A DNA stretch of 64,000 nucleotides from Deltaproteobacteria bacterium (GCA_020632995.1 JACKEN010000017.1:1-64000), one strand, 5' to 3'. Counted from the stretch's first letter, positions 22,901 to 32,046 are shown. Notes: generated by a model from the sequence alone, not told the origin. Numbers and translations are program-made.

Positions 22901-25074
22901 TGCGACGTACCGCCCTGGCGGCGCTCCTGTTCTCCGGATGCGCCTCTTCCGCCCCCCCTCCCGAGCCCACCGCCGAGCCCGCGGCGGAGCCTCCGACGCC
23001 GGTGGTCGAGGCCAAGGCCGCCACCCTCCCGAAGACGGCGGCGCACCCGGTGAGCGAGACGCTGCACGGGGTGGAGGTGCAGGACCCCTTTCGCTGGCTC
23101 GAGGACGTGAGCGCGCCGGACGTGAAGGCGTGGATGGCCGCCCGCGACGCCAACGCCCGGACCGCCCTGGCCGAGCTGCCCGAGCACGAGGCGCTGCAGG
23201 CCCGCTTTCGTGAGCTCCTGTACGTCGAGACGCGCTCCGCCCCCGAGAAGGCGGGGGGCCGGCTGTTCTACTCGGTGAAGCCGGCCGACAAGGAGAAGGC
23301 CATCTACTACTGGCAACAGGGGGAGTCGGGTGAGCCCCAGGTGCTCCTGGATCCCAACACCATGACCGAGGACGGCTCCCTGTCGATCCACGACGTGGTG
23401 CCGACCGAGGACGGGCGCAAGGTGGCTTACATGGAGCAGGCCAACAACGCCGACGAGTCGACCCTGCGGGTGATGGAGGTCGACACCAAGGCGGTGCTCG
23501 CCGGGGACAGCATCGAGCACCTGCGCTACACGTCGCCGTCCTGGACCCCGAAGGGCGACGGCTTCTACTACACCTGGATCCCCTCCGACCCCGCGATCGC
23601 GCCGCCCGACCGCATGGCCCACGCCGAGGTGCGCTTTCACCAGCTGGGCACCGACCCCAAGACCGACCGCACCGTGCGGGGCGAGATCGGCGACGCGAGC
23701 ACCTGGCAGGGCGCCGCGCTCTCGAAGGACGGCCGCTTCTTGGTGCTCACCCAGGCCAGGGGCTGGTCGGAGCAGGACGTCTACGTGATGGAGCCGGGCG
23801 CGAAGAAGCCGGAGTGGAAGCCGCTCGCGGTGGGCACGAAGAGCAACTACATGGTGGTGCCCCACGGCGGGGCGCTCTACGTGGCGAGCAACCACGAGGC
23901 GCCGCGCTGGCGCATCTTCCGGGTGGATCCGAAGCGGATGGCCCGAAAGGACTGGAAGCTGATCGTGCCCGAGCACCCGAGCGCGGTGCTGGAGAGCATG
24001 CAGGTGGTGGGCGGCAAGCTGGGGCTCGCGTACCTCGACAACGCCACCAACCGGCTCGAGGTCCGCGGCCTCGACGGCAAGCTCGTGCGGCAGGTCCCCT
24101 TGCCGACGTTGGGCACCACCTCCGGCTTCTTCGGAGACCCGAAGGACGACGTGGCGTACTTCCGCTTCTCGTCCTTCAACTACCCCGAGGAGATCTACAA
24201 GACCTCGATCTCGAGCGGCGAGACCACCGTGTTCGCCCAGGTGAAGGTGCCGATGGAGTCGAGCCGCTTCCAGGTGGAGCAGGTGCGCTACCCGTCCAAG
24301 GACGGCACCGAGATCTCGATGTTCCTGGTCTACGACAAGGCGCTCGGAGGGGAAGGTGGCTTGCAGAAGCGCGGCGACCTCCCGGTGCTGATGTTCGGCT
24401 ACGGCGGCTTCAACATCCCGCTCACCCCGAGCTTCAACCCGCTGATCATCCCGTGGCTGGAGCGGGGCGGGGTGTACGCGATGCCGAACCTGCGCGGCGG
24501 CGGTGAGTACGGCGAGGCCTGGCACCAGGCCGGCATGCTCGGGAAGAAGCAGAACGTCTTCGACGACTTCATCGGCGCCGCCCGCTGGCTGCAGTCCCAG
24601 GGCTACACCAAGCCCGAGCGCACCGTGATCTACGGCCGCTCGAACGGGGGCCTGTTGGTCGGCGCGGCGATGACCCAGGCCCCCGAGCTGTACAGCGCGG
24701 TGATCTGCGGGGTGCCGCTGTTGGACATGGTGCGCTACCACCTGTTCGGGGTGGGCAAGGCCTGGATCCCCGAGTACGGCAGCGCGGACGACCCGCAGCA
24801 GTTCGAGTGGCTCTACGCCTACTCGCCCTACCACCGGGTGAAGCCGGGCACCGCGTACCCGGCCCTGCTGATGCTGAGCGCCGACACCGACGACCGCGTC
24901 GATCCGCTGCACGCCCGCAAGTTCGTGGCCCAGGTCGAGAACGCCACCTCGAGCGCGGAGCCGATCCTGCTCCGCATCGAGACCAACTCCGGCCACGGCG
25001 GCGCGGACATGCGCTCGAAGTTCGCCGCGCGGGCGGCGGACATGGTCGCCTTCGCGCTCAGCCAGACCCGGTGA
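22900..25074 (+). CDS. Prolyl oligopeptidase (S9A), exported lipoprotein
   Basis: 724 residues. The first 15 ('MRRTALAALLFSGCASS') form a lipoprotein signal with Cys14, so the enzyme is anchored outside the cytoplasm, unlike typical cytosolic prolyl oligopeptidase. A seven-bladed propeller region spans about 60-430, then the alpha/beta-hydrolase domain. The catalytic Ser is in 'YGRSNGGLL', the Asp in 'DTDDRVD' and the His in 'NSGHGGAD'. It cleaves peptides after proline. A GTG at 22897 is three bases upstream; the ATG is preferred. Confidence 0.93.
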   Translation: MRRTALAALLFSGCASSAPPPEPTAEPAAEPPTPVVEAKAATLPKTAAHPVSETLHGVEVQDPFRWLEDVSAPDVKAWMAARDANARTALAELPEHEALQARFRELLYVETRSAPEKAGGRLFYSVKPADKEKAIYYWQQGESGEPQVLLDPNTMTEDGSLSIHDVVPTEDGRKVAYMEQANNADESTLRVMEVDTKAVLAGDSIEHLRYTSPSWTPKGDGFYYTWIPSDPAIAPPDRMAHAEVRFHQLGTDPKTDRTVRGEIGDASTWQGAALSKDGRFLVLTQARGWSEQDVYVMEPGAKKPEWKPLAVGTKSNYMVVPHGGALYVASNHEAPRWRIFRVDPKRMARKDWKLIVPEHPSAVLESMQVVGGKLGLAYLDNATNRLEVRGLDGKLVRQVPLPTLGTTSGFFGDPKDDVAYFRFSSFNYPEEIYKTSISSGETTVFAQVKVPMESSRFQVEQVRYPSKDGTEISMFLVYDKALGGEGGLQKRGDLPVLMFGYGGFNIPLTPSFNPLIIPWLERGGVYAMPNLRGGGEYGEAWHQAGMLGKKQNVFDDFIGAARWLQSQGYTKPERTVIYGRSNGGLLVGAAMTQAPELYSAVICGVPLLDMVRYHLFGVGKAWIPEYGSADDPQQFEWLYAYSPYHRVKPGTAYPALLMLSADTDDRVDPLHARKFVAQVENATSSAEPILLRIETNSGHGGADMRSKFAARAADMVAFALSQTR

Positions 25075-25099
25075 CATGGCGCCGCTGCGCTACTGAGCG

Positions 25100-25188
25100 C
25101 GGACCGGGACCCAAAGCAGCAAGCGAAGCGCGCAGCCGGGCTTGGCCCGGCGGAGATGGGTGGTCCGGCTTTGCCGGACCGGGACCCA
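25100..25188 (-). repeat. Structured palindromic repeat, copy B, with flanking direct repeats
   Basis: On the minus strand: GGGTCCCGG start (25187), perfect hairpins GGTCCGGC-AAA-GCCGGACC and GCCGGGC-CAA-GCCCGGC, and end GCTGCGCGCTTCGCTTGC (25119-25136). A 14-bp perfect direct repeat CGGACCGGGACCCA stands at both ends (25100-25113 and 25175-25188). It fills most of the gap between the peptidase stop and the 3' end of tRNA-Val. The hairpins lack a T-run, so classical termination is doubtful. Related to copy A inside the Hsp70 gene. Confidence 0.82.
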
Positions 25189-25193
25189 CAGTA

Positions 25194-25266
25194 TGGGCGG
25201 GACAGGTCTCGAACCTGCGACATTCGCCGTGTAAAGACGACGCTCTACCAACTGAGCTACCCGCCC
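25194..25266 (-). tRNA. tRNA-Val (anticodon UAC)
   Basis: 73 nt on the minus strand without encoded CCA. The acceptor GGGCGGG/CCCGCCC is perfect, the discriminator is A, the D-arm is 'GCUCAGUUGGUAGAGC', the anticodon stem is UCGUC/GGCGA with loop UUUACAC (anticodon UAC), and the T-arm is 'GCAGGUUCGAGACCUGU'. It is convergent with the S9 peptidase gene; copy B of the palindromic repeat begins six bases beyond its 3' end. No clear promoter was found upstream. Confidence 0.96.
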
Positions 25267-25411
25267 GGGTCGCCCTTGCTACCACGGTCGGGGGCGCGGG
25301 GGCCACGCCGTCGACACTCGGGCTGCAAGACGGGTTTATCCGGATGTGGACTGATCGGATCCTTGACCGACGGCCACTTCGCCGACAGGGGGGGTACTAA
25401 AGGAGCGTCGG

Positions 25412-26659
25412 ATGCTCCATCCTAGGATGGCGCACACGGTGGGCAAGGTGAGCGACATCTTGGATCACATGTCGCCAGCGGCGGCAGGAGGGCGGAGGGG
25501 CGATCTGGATCGCTTCGGGCCCTACCGGGTGGTCGAGAAGCTCGCCGCGGGCGGGATGGCCGAGCTCTACAAGGTCCGACATCCTGCGGCGCCCGGGGTC
25601 TTCTTCACCCTCAAGTGCATCCGCTCAGACTGCGACGACGATCCCGAGTTCCGCAACATGCTGCGGGACGAGGCCAAGATCACCGCGATACTCGACCACC
25701 CCAACATCAACCGGGTGGTCGAGGTGGTCGAGGACAACGCCCAGCTGGGCTTGATCCTCGAGTACGTCGACGGCCTCGACATCGGCCGCCTGCGGCGCCA
25801 CATGCGGAAGAACGACAGCCAGCTCAGCATGGAGCTGTGCATCCACATCGTGCGCGAGGTGCTCGAGGGCCTCGACTACGCCCACAACATCAAGGACCCG
25901 GAGGGTGAGTACCTGAACGTCGTGCACCGCGACGTGTCCCCCGGCAACGTGATGGTGACCACAGCGGGCGCGGTGAAGCTGGTCGACTTCGGCATCGCGC
26001 GGGCCCAGAACCGCCTCGCCAAGACCGAGGTCGGCAACGTGAAGGGCAAGTTCCGTTACATGGCGCCCGAGCAGATCCGCGGCGATCCGGTGGGGCCGGG
26101 CGCCGACGTCTACGCCACCGCGGTGTTCCTGTGGGAGCTGTTGGCCGGGCGGCGCATCTACGACGAGGTCGGGGTGCCGCAGCTCATGATCCGGGTGGCC
26201 AACGCCCACGTGCCGTCGCTCGACGACGCGCGCCCGGGCCTCCCGAAGACGCTGCACAAGGTCTTCGCTCGGGCCACCGCGCTGCGCCCCGAGGATCGCT
26301 TCCTCTCCGCGCGGGCGTTCGCCGACGCCCTCGACAGCGTGCTCCTCGAGTATGACCTCGGCCGTTGCCGCACCGAGCTCGCCCTCCTGGTGAGCGCCGC
26401 CTGCCGAAAGGACTCCCTCGCCAGCTTCGATCGGGCGGTGGCCAGGGCGCGGGTGGCGGCCGAGTCCGACCTCGAGGACGCGATCCTGAACGCGCTCGAG
26501 CAGCCCGACCGGGTCGAGCGGGTCGACATCAGCGCGGTGGAGCGGGCCGAGCCCCCGTCCGGCCAGCTCAACCAGCCCGAGTACCCGCCCGAGCCGCCCA
26601 CGATGCCGATGGCCCAGCCGGTGACCCGCGAGTCGAGCGAGTTCCCCTCAATCGTGTAA
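25412..26659 (+). CDS. Eukaryote-like serine/threonine protein kinase
   Basis: 415 residues, start fixed by AAAGGAG at 25399-25405. The kinase domain spans about 30-310: glycine loop 'LAAGGMAELYK', Lys in 'FFTLKCI', catalytic 'VHRDVSPGNV', 'DFGIA' and 'RYMAPEQIRG'. The tail of about 100 residues is Pro-rich and ends near 'SSEFPSIV', with no membrane helix or sensor domain, so the enzyme is soluble. HRDVSPGN rather than HRDLKPEN is common in myxobacterial kinases. Targets are unknown; it lies just before a papain-fold peptidase gene. Confidence 0.93.
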   Translation: MLHPRMAHTVGKVSDILDHMSPAAAGGRRGDLDRFGPYRVVEKLAAGGMAELYKVRHPAAPGVFFTLKCIRSDCDDDPEFRNMLRDEAKITAILDHPNINRVVEVVEDNAQLGLILEYVDGLDIGRLRRHMRKNDSQLSMELCIHIVREVLEGLDYAHNIKDPEGEYLNVVHRDVSPGNVMVTTAGAVKLVDFGIARAQNRLAKTEVGNVKGKFRYMAPEQIRGDPVGPGADVYATAVFLWELLAGRRIYDEVGVPQLMIRVANAHVPSLDDARPGLPKTLHKVFARATALRPEDRFLSARAFADALDSVLLEYDLGRCRTELALLVSAACRKDSLASFDRAVARARVAAESDLEDAILNALEQPDRVERVDISAVERAEPPSGQLNQPEYPPEPPTMPMAQPVTRESSEFPSIV

Positions 26660-26715
26660 GGCTCTTGCCCACATGGGCGAAACTCCCGCGCGCCGACCGC
26701 GATAACCTCAGCGCG

Positions 26716-27819
26716 GTGTCGTACCTTGTGCGCAACTACCCGACGCCCCTGGCAGCGCGCGGCCCGGCCGAGCCCGCCGAGGCGCCGCGGATCGTGGTCC
26801 CGCCTCGTCACGGGCGCCCGCGCACCGAGGCCGAGCACGCGCACTTTCGGCGCCTGATCCAGGAGAGCCAGGCCCTGGTGGATGCCCGCCGGAGCCCCGC
26901 GACCGGGCCCATGGCGGCGCGAATGGCGGCCCTCGCGCCCGAGGCGCCGATCGTGGGGGAGCGGAGCCCCGGCGAGGGCGGCGGCGCGGTGTTCCACGAG
27001 GCGGACGGCTTCGCGGTGAACGACCCCGCCGCGACCCGGCCGCGGCTCGACGTGCCGAAGGCGGTGGTGGAGGCCGGGTTGAAGGCCCCGGTGCCCCACA
27101 GGAAGCAGATCGGCGGCACCTGCGGGCTCTACGCCCTCGGCATGGTCATGGATGGCTGGCACGCGCGGGATCCGAAGAACCCCACCGCGCTCGTGCAGCC
27201 CGAGGATCGTGACCCGCCGGACGGGGACTTCAAGCACCTGAACTACGCGCCCACCGACCCCCGCATGATGCTCGACGTGGCCCGGGACGCCGGCCTCACC
27301 GCGAAGGGTGAGCTCTACCAGGCGGAGTTCGTGGCGGAGGCGGCGGCGCGGATGGGCTACCGGGCCAGCCTCCGCACCGAGGCCACCCTGGCCGACCTCT
27401 ACACCGTGCTCGACGCCGGCCACCCCGCCATCGTGGCCTTCAACGTCGACATGGACGGCGAGGCGGGCACCCCCGACGCCGGCGCGCGGGCGCACTACGC
27501 GGTGATCCAGGGCCACTTCGAGCACGAGGGGCAGCGCTACCTGATCGCGAAGCACTCCTGGCGTCAGACCGAGGACCGGATCTGGCGGGCGGAGGACTTC
27601 CTCGCCTCGTGGAGCAACCTCAAGACCACCCGCTTCTACGGCACCCCGGGCGACGGCGAGATCCCAGACCGTCCCGACCTGCGGGAGCCGGAGCGGCTGA
27701 GCCTGCCCGACGCGGGCGAGGGCCGGGCCGATATCTCCCGGGCCCTCGGCCGTTGTCTGGTAGAGGTGGTGCCCGAGGGCGAGCCCCTATCCGGGGGCCG
27801 CGAGATCCACGCGGCCTGA
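26716..27819 (+). CDS. Papain-fold (C39-like) cysteine peptidase domain protein
   Basis: 367 residues from GTG 26716. After about 110 poorly ordered residues comes 'RKQIGGTCGLYALGMVMDGW', a Gln-Cys arrangement of papain-like peptidases (Cys in TCG). The His is in 'ARAHYAVIQGHFEHEGQRYLIAKHSW' and later Asn/Trp residues follow. The pattern recalls C39-like and actin-maturation-protease-like proteins. A calcium- or protein-processing role is not shown. It lacks a signal peptide, so it acts in the cytoplasm or leaves by another route. The gap after the kinase is 56 bp, so they may be co-transcribed. Confidence 0.62.
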   Translation: MSYLVRNYPTPLAARGPAEPAEAPRIVVPPRHGRPRTEAEHAHFRRLIQESQALVDARRSPATGPMAARMAALAPEAPIVGERSPGEGGGAVFHEADGFAVNDPAATRPRLDVPKAVVEAGLKAPVPHRKQIGGTCGLYALGMVMDGWHARDPKNPTALVQPEDRDPPDGDFKHLNYAPTDPRMMLDVARDAGLTAKGELYQAEFVAEAAARMGYRASLRTEATLADLYTVLDAGHPAIVAFNVDMDGEAGTPDAGARAHYAVIQGHFEHEGQRYLIAKHSWRQTEDRIWRAEDFLASWSNLKTTRFYGTPGDGEIPDRPDLREPERLSLPDAGEGRADISRALGRCLVEVVPEGEPLSGGREIHAA

Positions 27820-27881
27820 AACATCTCGGTGGGGGCCTCCGTTTGGGGAGGGGGCGCCGCGACGGCGCTCCAGGAGGCGTG

Positions 27882-28559
27882 ATGCGAAGGTTCCTGGTCC
27901 TTGGGTTGATGATGGCGAGCGTGGTGGGCTGCAAGTCCACCGCCGAGGGGGGCGAGGGCGCGCCCAAGGGGCCGGCTCCGGCGCCCGGTTCGGTGATGCC
28001 GCTCAGTGACTCCACCGAGGCGCCGCCGCCGCCCGCCGGGCTCGCGGTCGCCACCTTCGCGGGAGGGTGCTTCTGGTGCATGGAGCCGCCCTTCGAGAAG
28101 GTGGACGGGGTGCAGGCGGTGTACTCGGGCTACACCGGCGGCCCCGAGCGCAACCCGACCTACAAACAGGTCTCGCACGGCGGCACCGGCCACACCGAGT
28201 CGGTGCGCGTGATCTACGACCCGAAGGTGGTGAGCTACGACAAGCTCCTCGATACCTTCTGGCGCAGCATGGACCCCACCGACGCGGGGGGGCAGTTCGT
28301 GGACCGGGGCTCGCAGTACCGCCCCGCGATCTTCGTGCACGACGAGGCCCAGCGGGCGGCGGCGGAGAAGAGCAAGGCAGCTTTACAGGCGAGCGGGCGC
28401 TTCTCCGCCCCGATCATCGTGCCGATCGTGGACGCGGGGCCGTTCTGGCTGGCCGAGGACTACCACCAGGACTTCTACAAGAAGAGCCCGGACCACTACC
28501 ACGGCTACCGCGCGGGCTCCGGGCGCGACCAGTTCCTCAAGAAGGTCTGGGACAAGTAG
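27882..28559 (+). CDS. msrA: Peptide methionine-S-sulfoxide reductase, lipoprotein form
   Basis: 225 residues with AGGAGG ribosome site at 27872-27877. Lipoprotein signal 'VLGLMMASVVGCKS', then a Pro-rich linker and the MsrA domain from about residue 52: 'ATFAGGCFWCMEPPFEKV' (catalytic Cys in GCFW), 'GYTGG', 'HTESVRV' and 'YHGYRAG'. It repairs methionine-S-sulfoxide in proteins. The lipid anchor places it in the cell envelope, where oxidised exported proteins would be the substrate. The recycling Cys is not obvious in the C-terminus. Confidence 0.93.
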   Translation: MRRFLVLGLMMASVVGCKSTAEGGEGAPKGPAPAPGSVMPLSDSTEAPPPPAGLAVATFAGGCFWCMEPPFEKVDGVQAVYSGYTGGPERNPTYKQVSHGGTGHTESVRVIYDPKVVSYDKLLDTFWRSMDPTDAGGQFVDRGSQYRPAIFVHDEAQRAAAEKSKAALQASGRFSAPIIVPIVDAGPFWLAEDYHQDFYKKSPDHYHGYRAGSGRDQFLKKVWDK

Positions 28560-28562
28560 CAG

Positions 28563-30119
28563 CTACTGCTGGAGCGCGCGGAGGGCGAGGGCCACCTGGG
28601 CCTGGAGGCGGACCTCGGGGGGGACGCCGGGATCCTCGAGCAGGGCGCGCAGGTCGTCCTCGCTCACGTGATCGTCGCGACCGCCGCGGCCCGCCGCGGT
28701 GTCACCGAGCAGATCGTAGAGGTTGCCGCCGCCGGCCAGCGCCTCGTCCATGCCCTCGAGATCCTCGAGCGAGATGATGCCATCCACCTTGCCCTTGCCC
28801 GCGCCGACGTCCAGCGCGTTGCGGGACACCGGGCTGCTCAAGAGGAACGCAGCGGCGGCCCGGACGTCCTGAGGGATCGACGGGTCGTTGTCGGCGAGGA
28901 GCCGCTCGAGGGTGTCGGTGCTGATCTTGCCGTCCTCGGTCGGGAGGTCGCCGAAGTTGGTGCGCAGCGCCTCGGTGGCCTGCGCCACGCTCCCGGTGCC
29001 GTTCAGCTGCACCGGGGCGGACGAGGTCTGGGTGAGCGGGTCGTAGCCGAAGTACTCGGACATGGAGCGATAGATCTCGGGGCTGTTCTGCTGCAGCTCC
29101 TCCGGGTACTGGTGGAAGAGGTTCTGCAGGGTCGGCCACGTCTCCGCGCCCTGGTGCACGAGGTCCACCGGGTTGCCCGCGTCGTCGGTGGGGCGGTTGC
29201 CGCCGAAGAAGCGGTCCACGAGGTAGTCCTGGAAGCCGGGCTCGTTGAAGGCCTCTTCGACCCCGTCGGTGTACGGGAAGTCGCCGGGGAAGCGCTGCCC
29301 GCTCTCGGCCTCCTGGCCCGGCTGAGGCACCCGCTGGGTCAGGTGGGAGAACTCGTGCACGAACGGGTTGTCGCCGCGGGCGGTGGCCCCGCGCATGAAG
29401 CCGTCGTCGATCGCGATGCCCCCGTCGGGCAAGGCGAGGCCCGCAGCGGTGCTGCCCGCCTCGGCGCCGGGGTAGTAGGCGTCGATCGGCACCGGGCCGT
29501 CGTGGAAGATGAAGGGCACCTTGCCGTCCGCGTTCGCGGAGTCGTCGAGGGTGCGATCGAGGAGGTCGGGGTTGCCGAAGGTGGCGGCGAGGGTGCCTCG
29601 GAGCGCCAGGTCTTCCATCGCGGCGCTCTGGGGGAGGCCATCCTCGTACTGGAACTCGATGCGCGGGTCGTTGCGCAGCGCCTCGAGCTGCTGATCGTAC
29701 TCGGCCTGCAGCTCGGGGGTGAGGGTCTGGCGGAAGTTGTCGACCTCGTCGAGGCGCGACATGTCGCCGGTGGCGTCGGCGTAGGCCACTACCTTGTTCA
29801 GCTCGTCCGTGGTGAGGGCCTGGAACGGCTCGCCCGGCGCGCGAGAGGTGCCCTTGGCCTCCGCGGTGGGCTCGGGCTTCTTCGGCAGGCAGGACTCGAT
29901 CGCGTCGCGCCGGAAGATGGCGCCGGGGTCCTTGCGCATGCGCTCGCGGCCGATCCGCGAGCTCTCGAGGGAGGGCTTGAGGCGGACCGTGGCGTTGCTG
30001 CCGGCGTCTTCGCTCGTCGGCCTCGGCGCGGCGTCTGTTGCCTGCGTCTGCTCACGGATGCGCTGTTGCTCGATCCTGGAGCGAAGGGTGGGTTGCGTCG
30101 TCCTGACTGCTGAAACCAT
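28563..30119 (-). CDS. Zinc metallopeptidase (MtfA-like HEFSH) with NolX/HrpF-like C-terminal repeats
   Basis: 518 residues without a signal peptide. Residues 255-259 are HEFSH (HExxH), and 'YRSMSEYFGYDP' (Glu355) is a likely third zinc ligand, the arrangement seen in MtfA-type gluzincins. The last 130 residues hold three units of the type 'DGKIS...DTLERLL', 'KVDGIISLEDLEGM' and 'RDDHVSEDDLRALL' (near 396, 445 and 482) with 'AAAAFLLSSPVSRNALD' between. These look like the EF-hand-like repeats of HrpF/NolX type III translocators. A secreted effector or toxin is plausible but inferred. It ends 3 bp from the convergent msrA stop. Confidence 0.7.
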   Translation of the reverse strand: MVSAVRTTQPTLRSRIEQQRIREQTQATDAAPRPTSEDAGSNATVRLKPSLESSRIGRERMRKDPGAIFRRDAIESCLPKKPEPTAEAKGTSRAPGEPFQALTTDELNKVVAYADATGDMSRLDEVDNFRQTLTPELQAEYDQQLEALRNDPRIEFQYEDGLPQSAAMEDLALRGTLAATFGNPDLLDRTLDDSANADGKVPFIFHDGPVPIDAYYPGAEAGSTAAGLALPDGGIAIDDGFMRGATARGDNPFVHEFSHLTQRVPQPGQEAESGQRFPGDFPYTDGVEEAFNEPGFQDYLVDRFFGGNRPTDDAGNPVDLVHQGAETWPTLQNLFHQYPEELQQNSPEIYRSMSEYFGYDPLTQTSSAPVQLNGTGSVAQATEALRTNFGDLPTEDGKISTDTLERLLADNDPSIPQDVRAAAAFLLSSPVSRNALDVGAGKGKVDGIISLEDLEGMDEALAGGGNLYDLLGDTAAGRGGRDDHVSEDDLRALLEDPGVPPEVRLQAQVALALRALQQ

Positions 30120-30329
30120 GACCCATCATCGGTCGAGTCGCGGCGCCGGGGACTTACCGGCCCCTTGCAGGGCCGAACCGGGTGGTCCGCTCGATCATCG
30201 CGCCGGTCTGCGCGCCGGGCGGGTGTCGGCCAGCCCCGGCCGGGGTGGGATACGCACACCGCCCAGGCTCGGCCCGAGGAGCCGGTTGTACGATGGGCGG
30301 CACCCTGGACCTGGTCTAGCCTCCGCCGG

Positions 30330-31928
30330 ATGGGATCCAGGCTCAGCGTGGGGTTCGTGGCGGTGGCGTTGGTGGCGGGGTGCGATGAGGGCGCTACGCT
30401 TCAATACAGCCCGCCGTTCCTGACCGCATCCACCGTGGACATCGACTTCGGGACCCGGGACGTGGGGACCACCGAGGAGCGCACCGTCTTCCTGCTCAAC
30501 AAGGGCGAGACCCCGCTCAAGCTGCAGGAGCCGGTCGGCGACCCGCTCAGCGGGGTCTTCGTCGTGCGCCTGGACGTGGACGTCGTGCAGCCGGAGGACG
30601 AGGCGCTCCTGACGATCCGCTTCAGCCCGTTCGATCCCCAGCCGTACGAGACGACCTTCCGGATCGCCAACGACAGCGCCAACGAGAAGGAACTGGAGAT
30701 CAGGATCCACGGCATCGGCAAGGAGCCCGACCCGTGCGCGCGGGTGAACTGCATCGCGGCGCCCCCTCCGGTCTGCATCACCCAGGACACCAGCCGGCGC
30801 TACGAGCCCCTCGGGCTCTGCGAGGCGGGGCGCTGCAACCACGACCACAACGACGAGACCTGCGAGCGGGGCTGTGACGACGCCACCGGCACCTGCCGCG
30901 GCGACCCGTGCGCGGGGGTCGTCTGCAACACGCCCCCGAGCGGCTGCTACTTCGCGCAGGGCACCTGTCGGGAGGGCGCCTGCGAGTACATGGTCAACAA
31001 CGCGGGCACCTGCGATGACAACAAGCCCTGCACCACCGGCGACCGGTGCCAGGAGGGCATGTGCGTGGGTGACCAGACCGTCTGCGACACCCCGCCCGAC
31101 GCCCTCTGCCTCGACGCCTCCACCCGCCGCTTCTGGAACGCCCAGGGCACGTGCAACATGCAGAACGGCGCCTGTGAGTACATGCAGCAGGACCAGCAGT
31201 GCCCCTTCGGCTGTCAGGACGGGGCCTGCCTGGGCGATCCGTGCATCGGGGTGGTCTGCAACACGCCGCCCTCCGGCCAGTGCTTCGAGCAGATGGGCAC
31301 CTGCACCAACGGGGTCTGCCAGTACGGCACCGTGCCCGGCTCCTGCAACGACGCCGATCCCTGCACGAGCAACGACACCTGCAACAACGGCGCGTGCACG
31401 GGCACTCCGCAGGCCTGCACCACGCCCCCCGCCGCGGTCTGCACCGGCTCCAACATGCTCGAGGTCTACGACATGGCCGGCACCTGCTCGGGCGGCGCCT
31501 GCGAGTACACCGCCAGCACCATCACCTGCGACGACAACGACGTCTGCACGGTGGGCGACAACTGCGCCGCCGGGGCCTGCCGCAGCGGCGCCCTGAACCC
31601 CTGCAACGACGGCAACGCCTGCACCGCGGATTCCTGCGACCCGGTGGGCGGCTGCGTGCACACCCCGATCAGCGGCTCGGCCTGCACCACCAACTCAGCC
31701 GAGTGCCCCACCGGCACCTGCTCCGCCGGCACCTGCCTCCCCACCGCGGGGGTGGCCTGCGTCGCGACCTACGAGGTCTGCCTGGGGCTGATCGACCAGG
31801 ACGTGGCGGGGGTCTGCTCGGGCTCGGGTGAGTGCGTGGTGAGCCAGGCGCCGCCACAGTTCATCTGCCCCGGCTGCAACGGCCTGTGCTTCACCTGCCT
31901 CGGGGTCCAGATCTGCATCCCCTTCTGA
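30330..31928 (+). CDS. Cysteine-rich lipoprotein with HYDIN-like N-domain
   Basis: 532 residues from ATG 30330. Lipoprotein signal 'GFVAVALVAGCDEG'. Residues about 30-130 form an ASPM/SPD-2/Hydin-like immunoglobulin fold ('VDIDFGTRDVGTTEERTVFL'). The remaining 400 residues carry dozens of cysteines in repeated units such as 'DPCAGVVCNTPPSG' and 'DPCIGVVCNTPPSG', 'CDDNDVCTVGDNC' and 'CNDADPCTSNDTC'. This is a common myxobacterial surface type; disulfides make it rigid. No enzyme motif was seen. The 210 bp upstream (30120-30329) hold no gene I could find. Confidence 0.82.
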   Translation: MGSRLSVGFVAVALVAGCDEGATLQYSPPFLTASTVDIDFGTRDVGTTEERTVFLLNKGETPLKLQEPVGDPLSGVFVVRLDVDVVQPEDEALLTIRFSPFDPQPYETTFRIANDSANEKELEIRIHGIGKEPDPCARVNCIAAPPPVCITQDTSRRYEPLGLCEAGRCNHDHNDETCERGCDDATGTCRGDPCAGVVCNTPPSGCYFAQGTCREGACEYMVNNAGTCDDNKPCTTGDRCQEGMCVGDQTVCDTPPDALCLDASTRRFWNAQGTCNMQNGACEYMQQDQQCPFGCQDGACLGDPCIGVVCNTPPSGQCFEQMGTCTNGVCQYGTVPGSCNDADPCTSNDTCNNGACTGTPQACTTPPAAVCTGSNMLEVYDMAGTCSGGACEYTASTITCDDNDVCTVGDNCAAGACRSGALNPCNDGNACTADSCDPVGGCVHTPISGSACTTNSAECPTGTCSAGTCLPTAGVACVATYEVCLGLIDQDVAGVCSGSGECVVSQAPPQFICPGCNGLCFTCLGVQICIPF

Positions 31929-32046
31929 GTTCGTGATATCTCGCGGGCCGCCGCGCGATAAGTCGCGTCAATATCCAAAGTGAGTTCAGTGACTTACCGT
32001 ATCGGGTAAGCGCCTTCTCGAGGTCGCTCGGCGTACTTCGTCGAGC

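Noticed and set aside
25138..25180. Hairpins of copy B as an intrinsic terminator for tRNA-Val or the S9 peptidase
   Set aside because: The stems are strong but no T-run follows on either strand; treated as repeat structure instead.
25362..25398. TTGACC and TACTAA upstream of the kinase as a promoter
   Set aside because: The spacing is about 26 bp, too long for a sigma-70 promoter.
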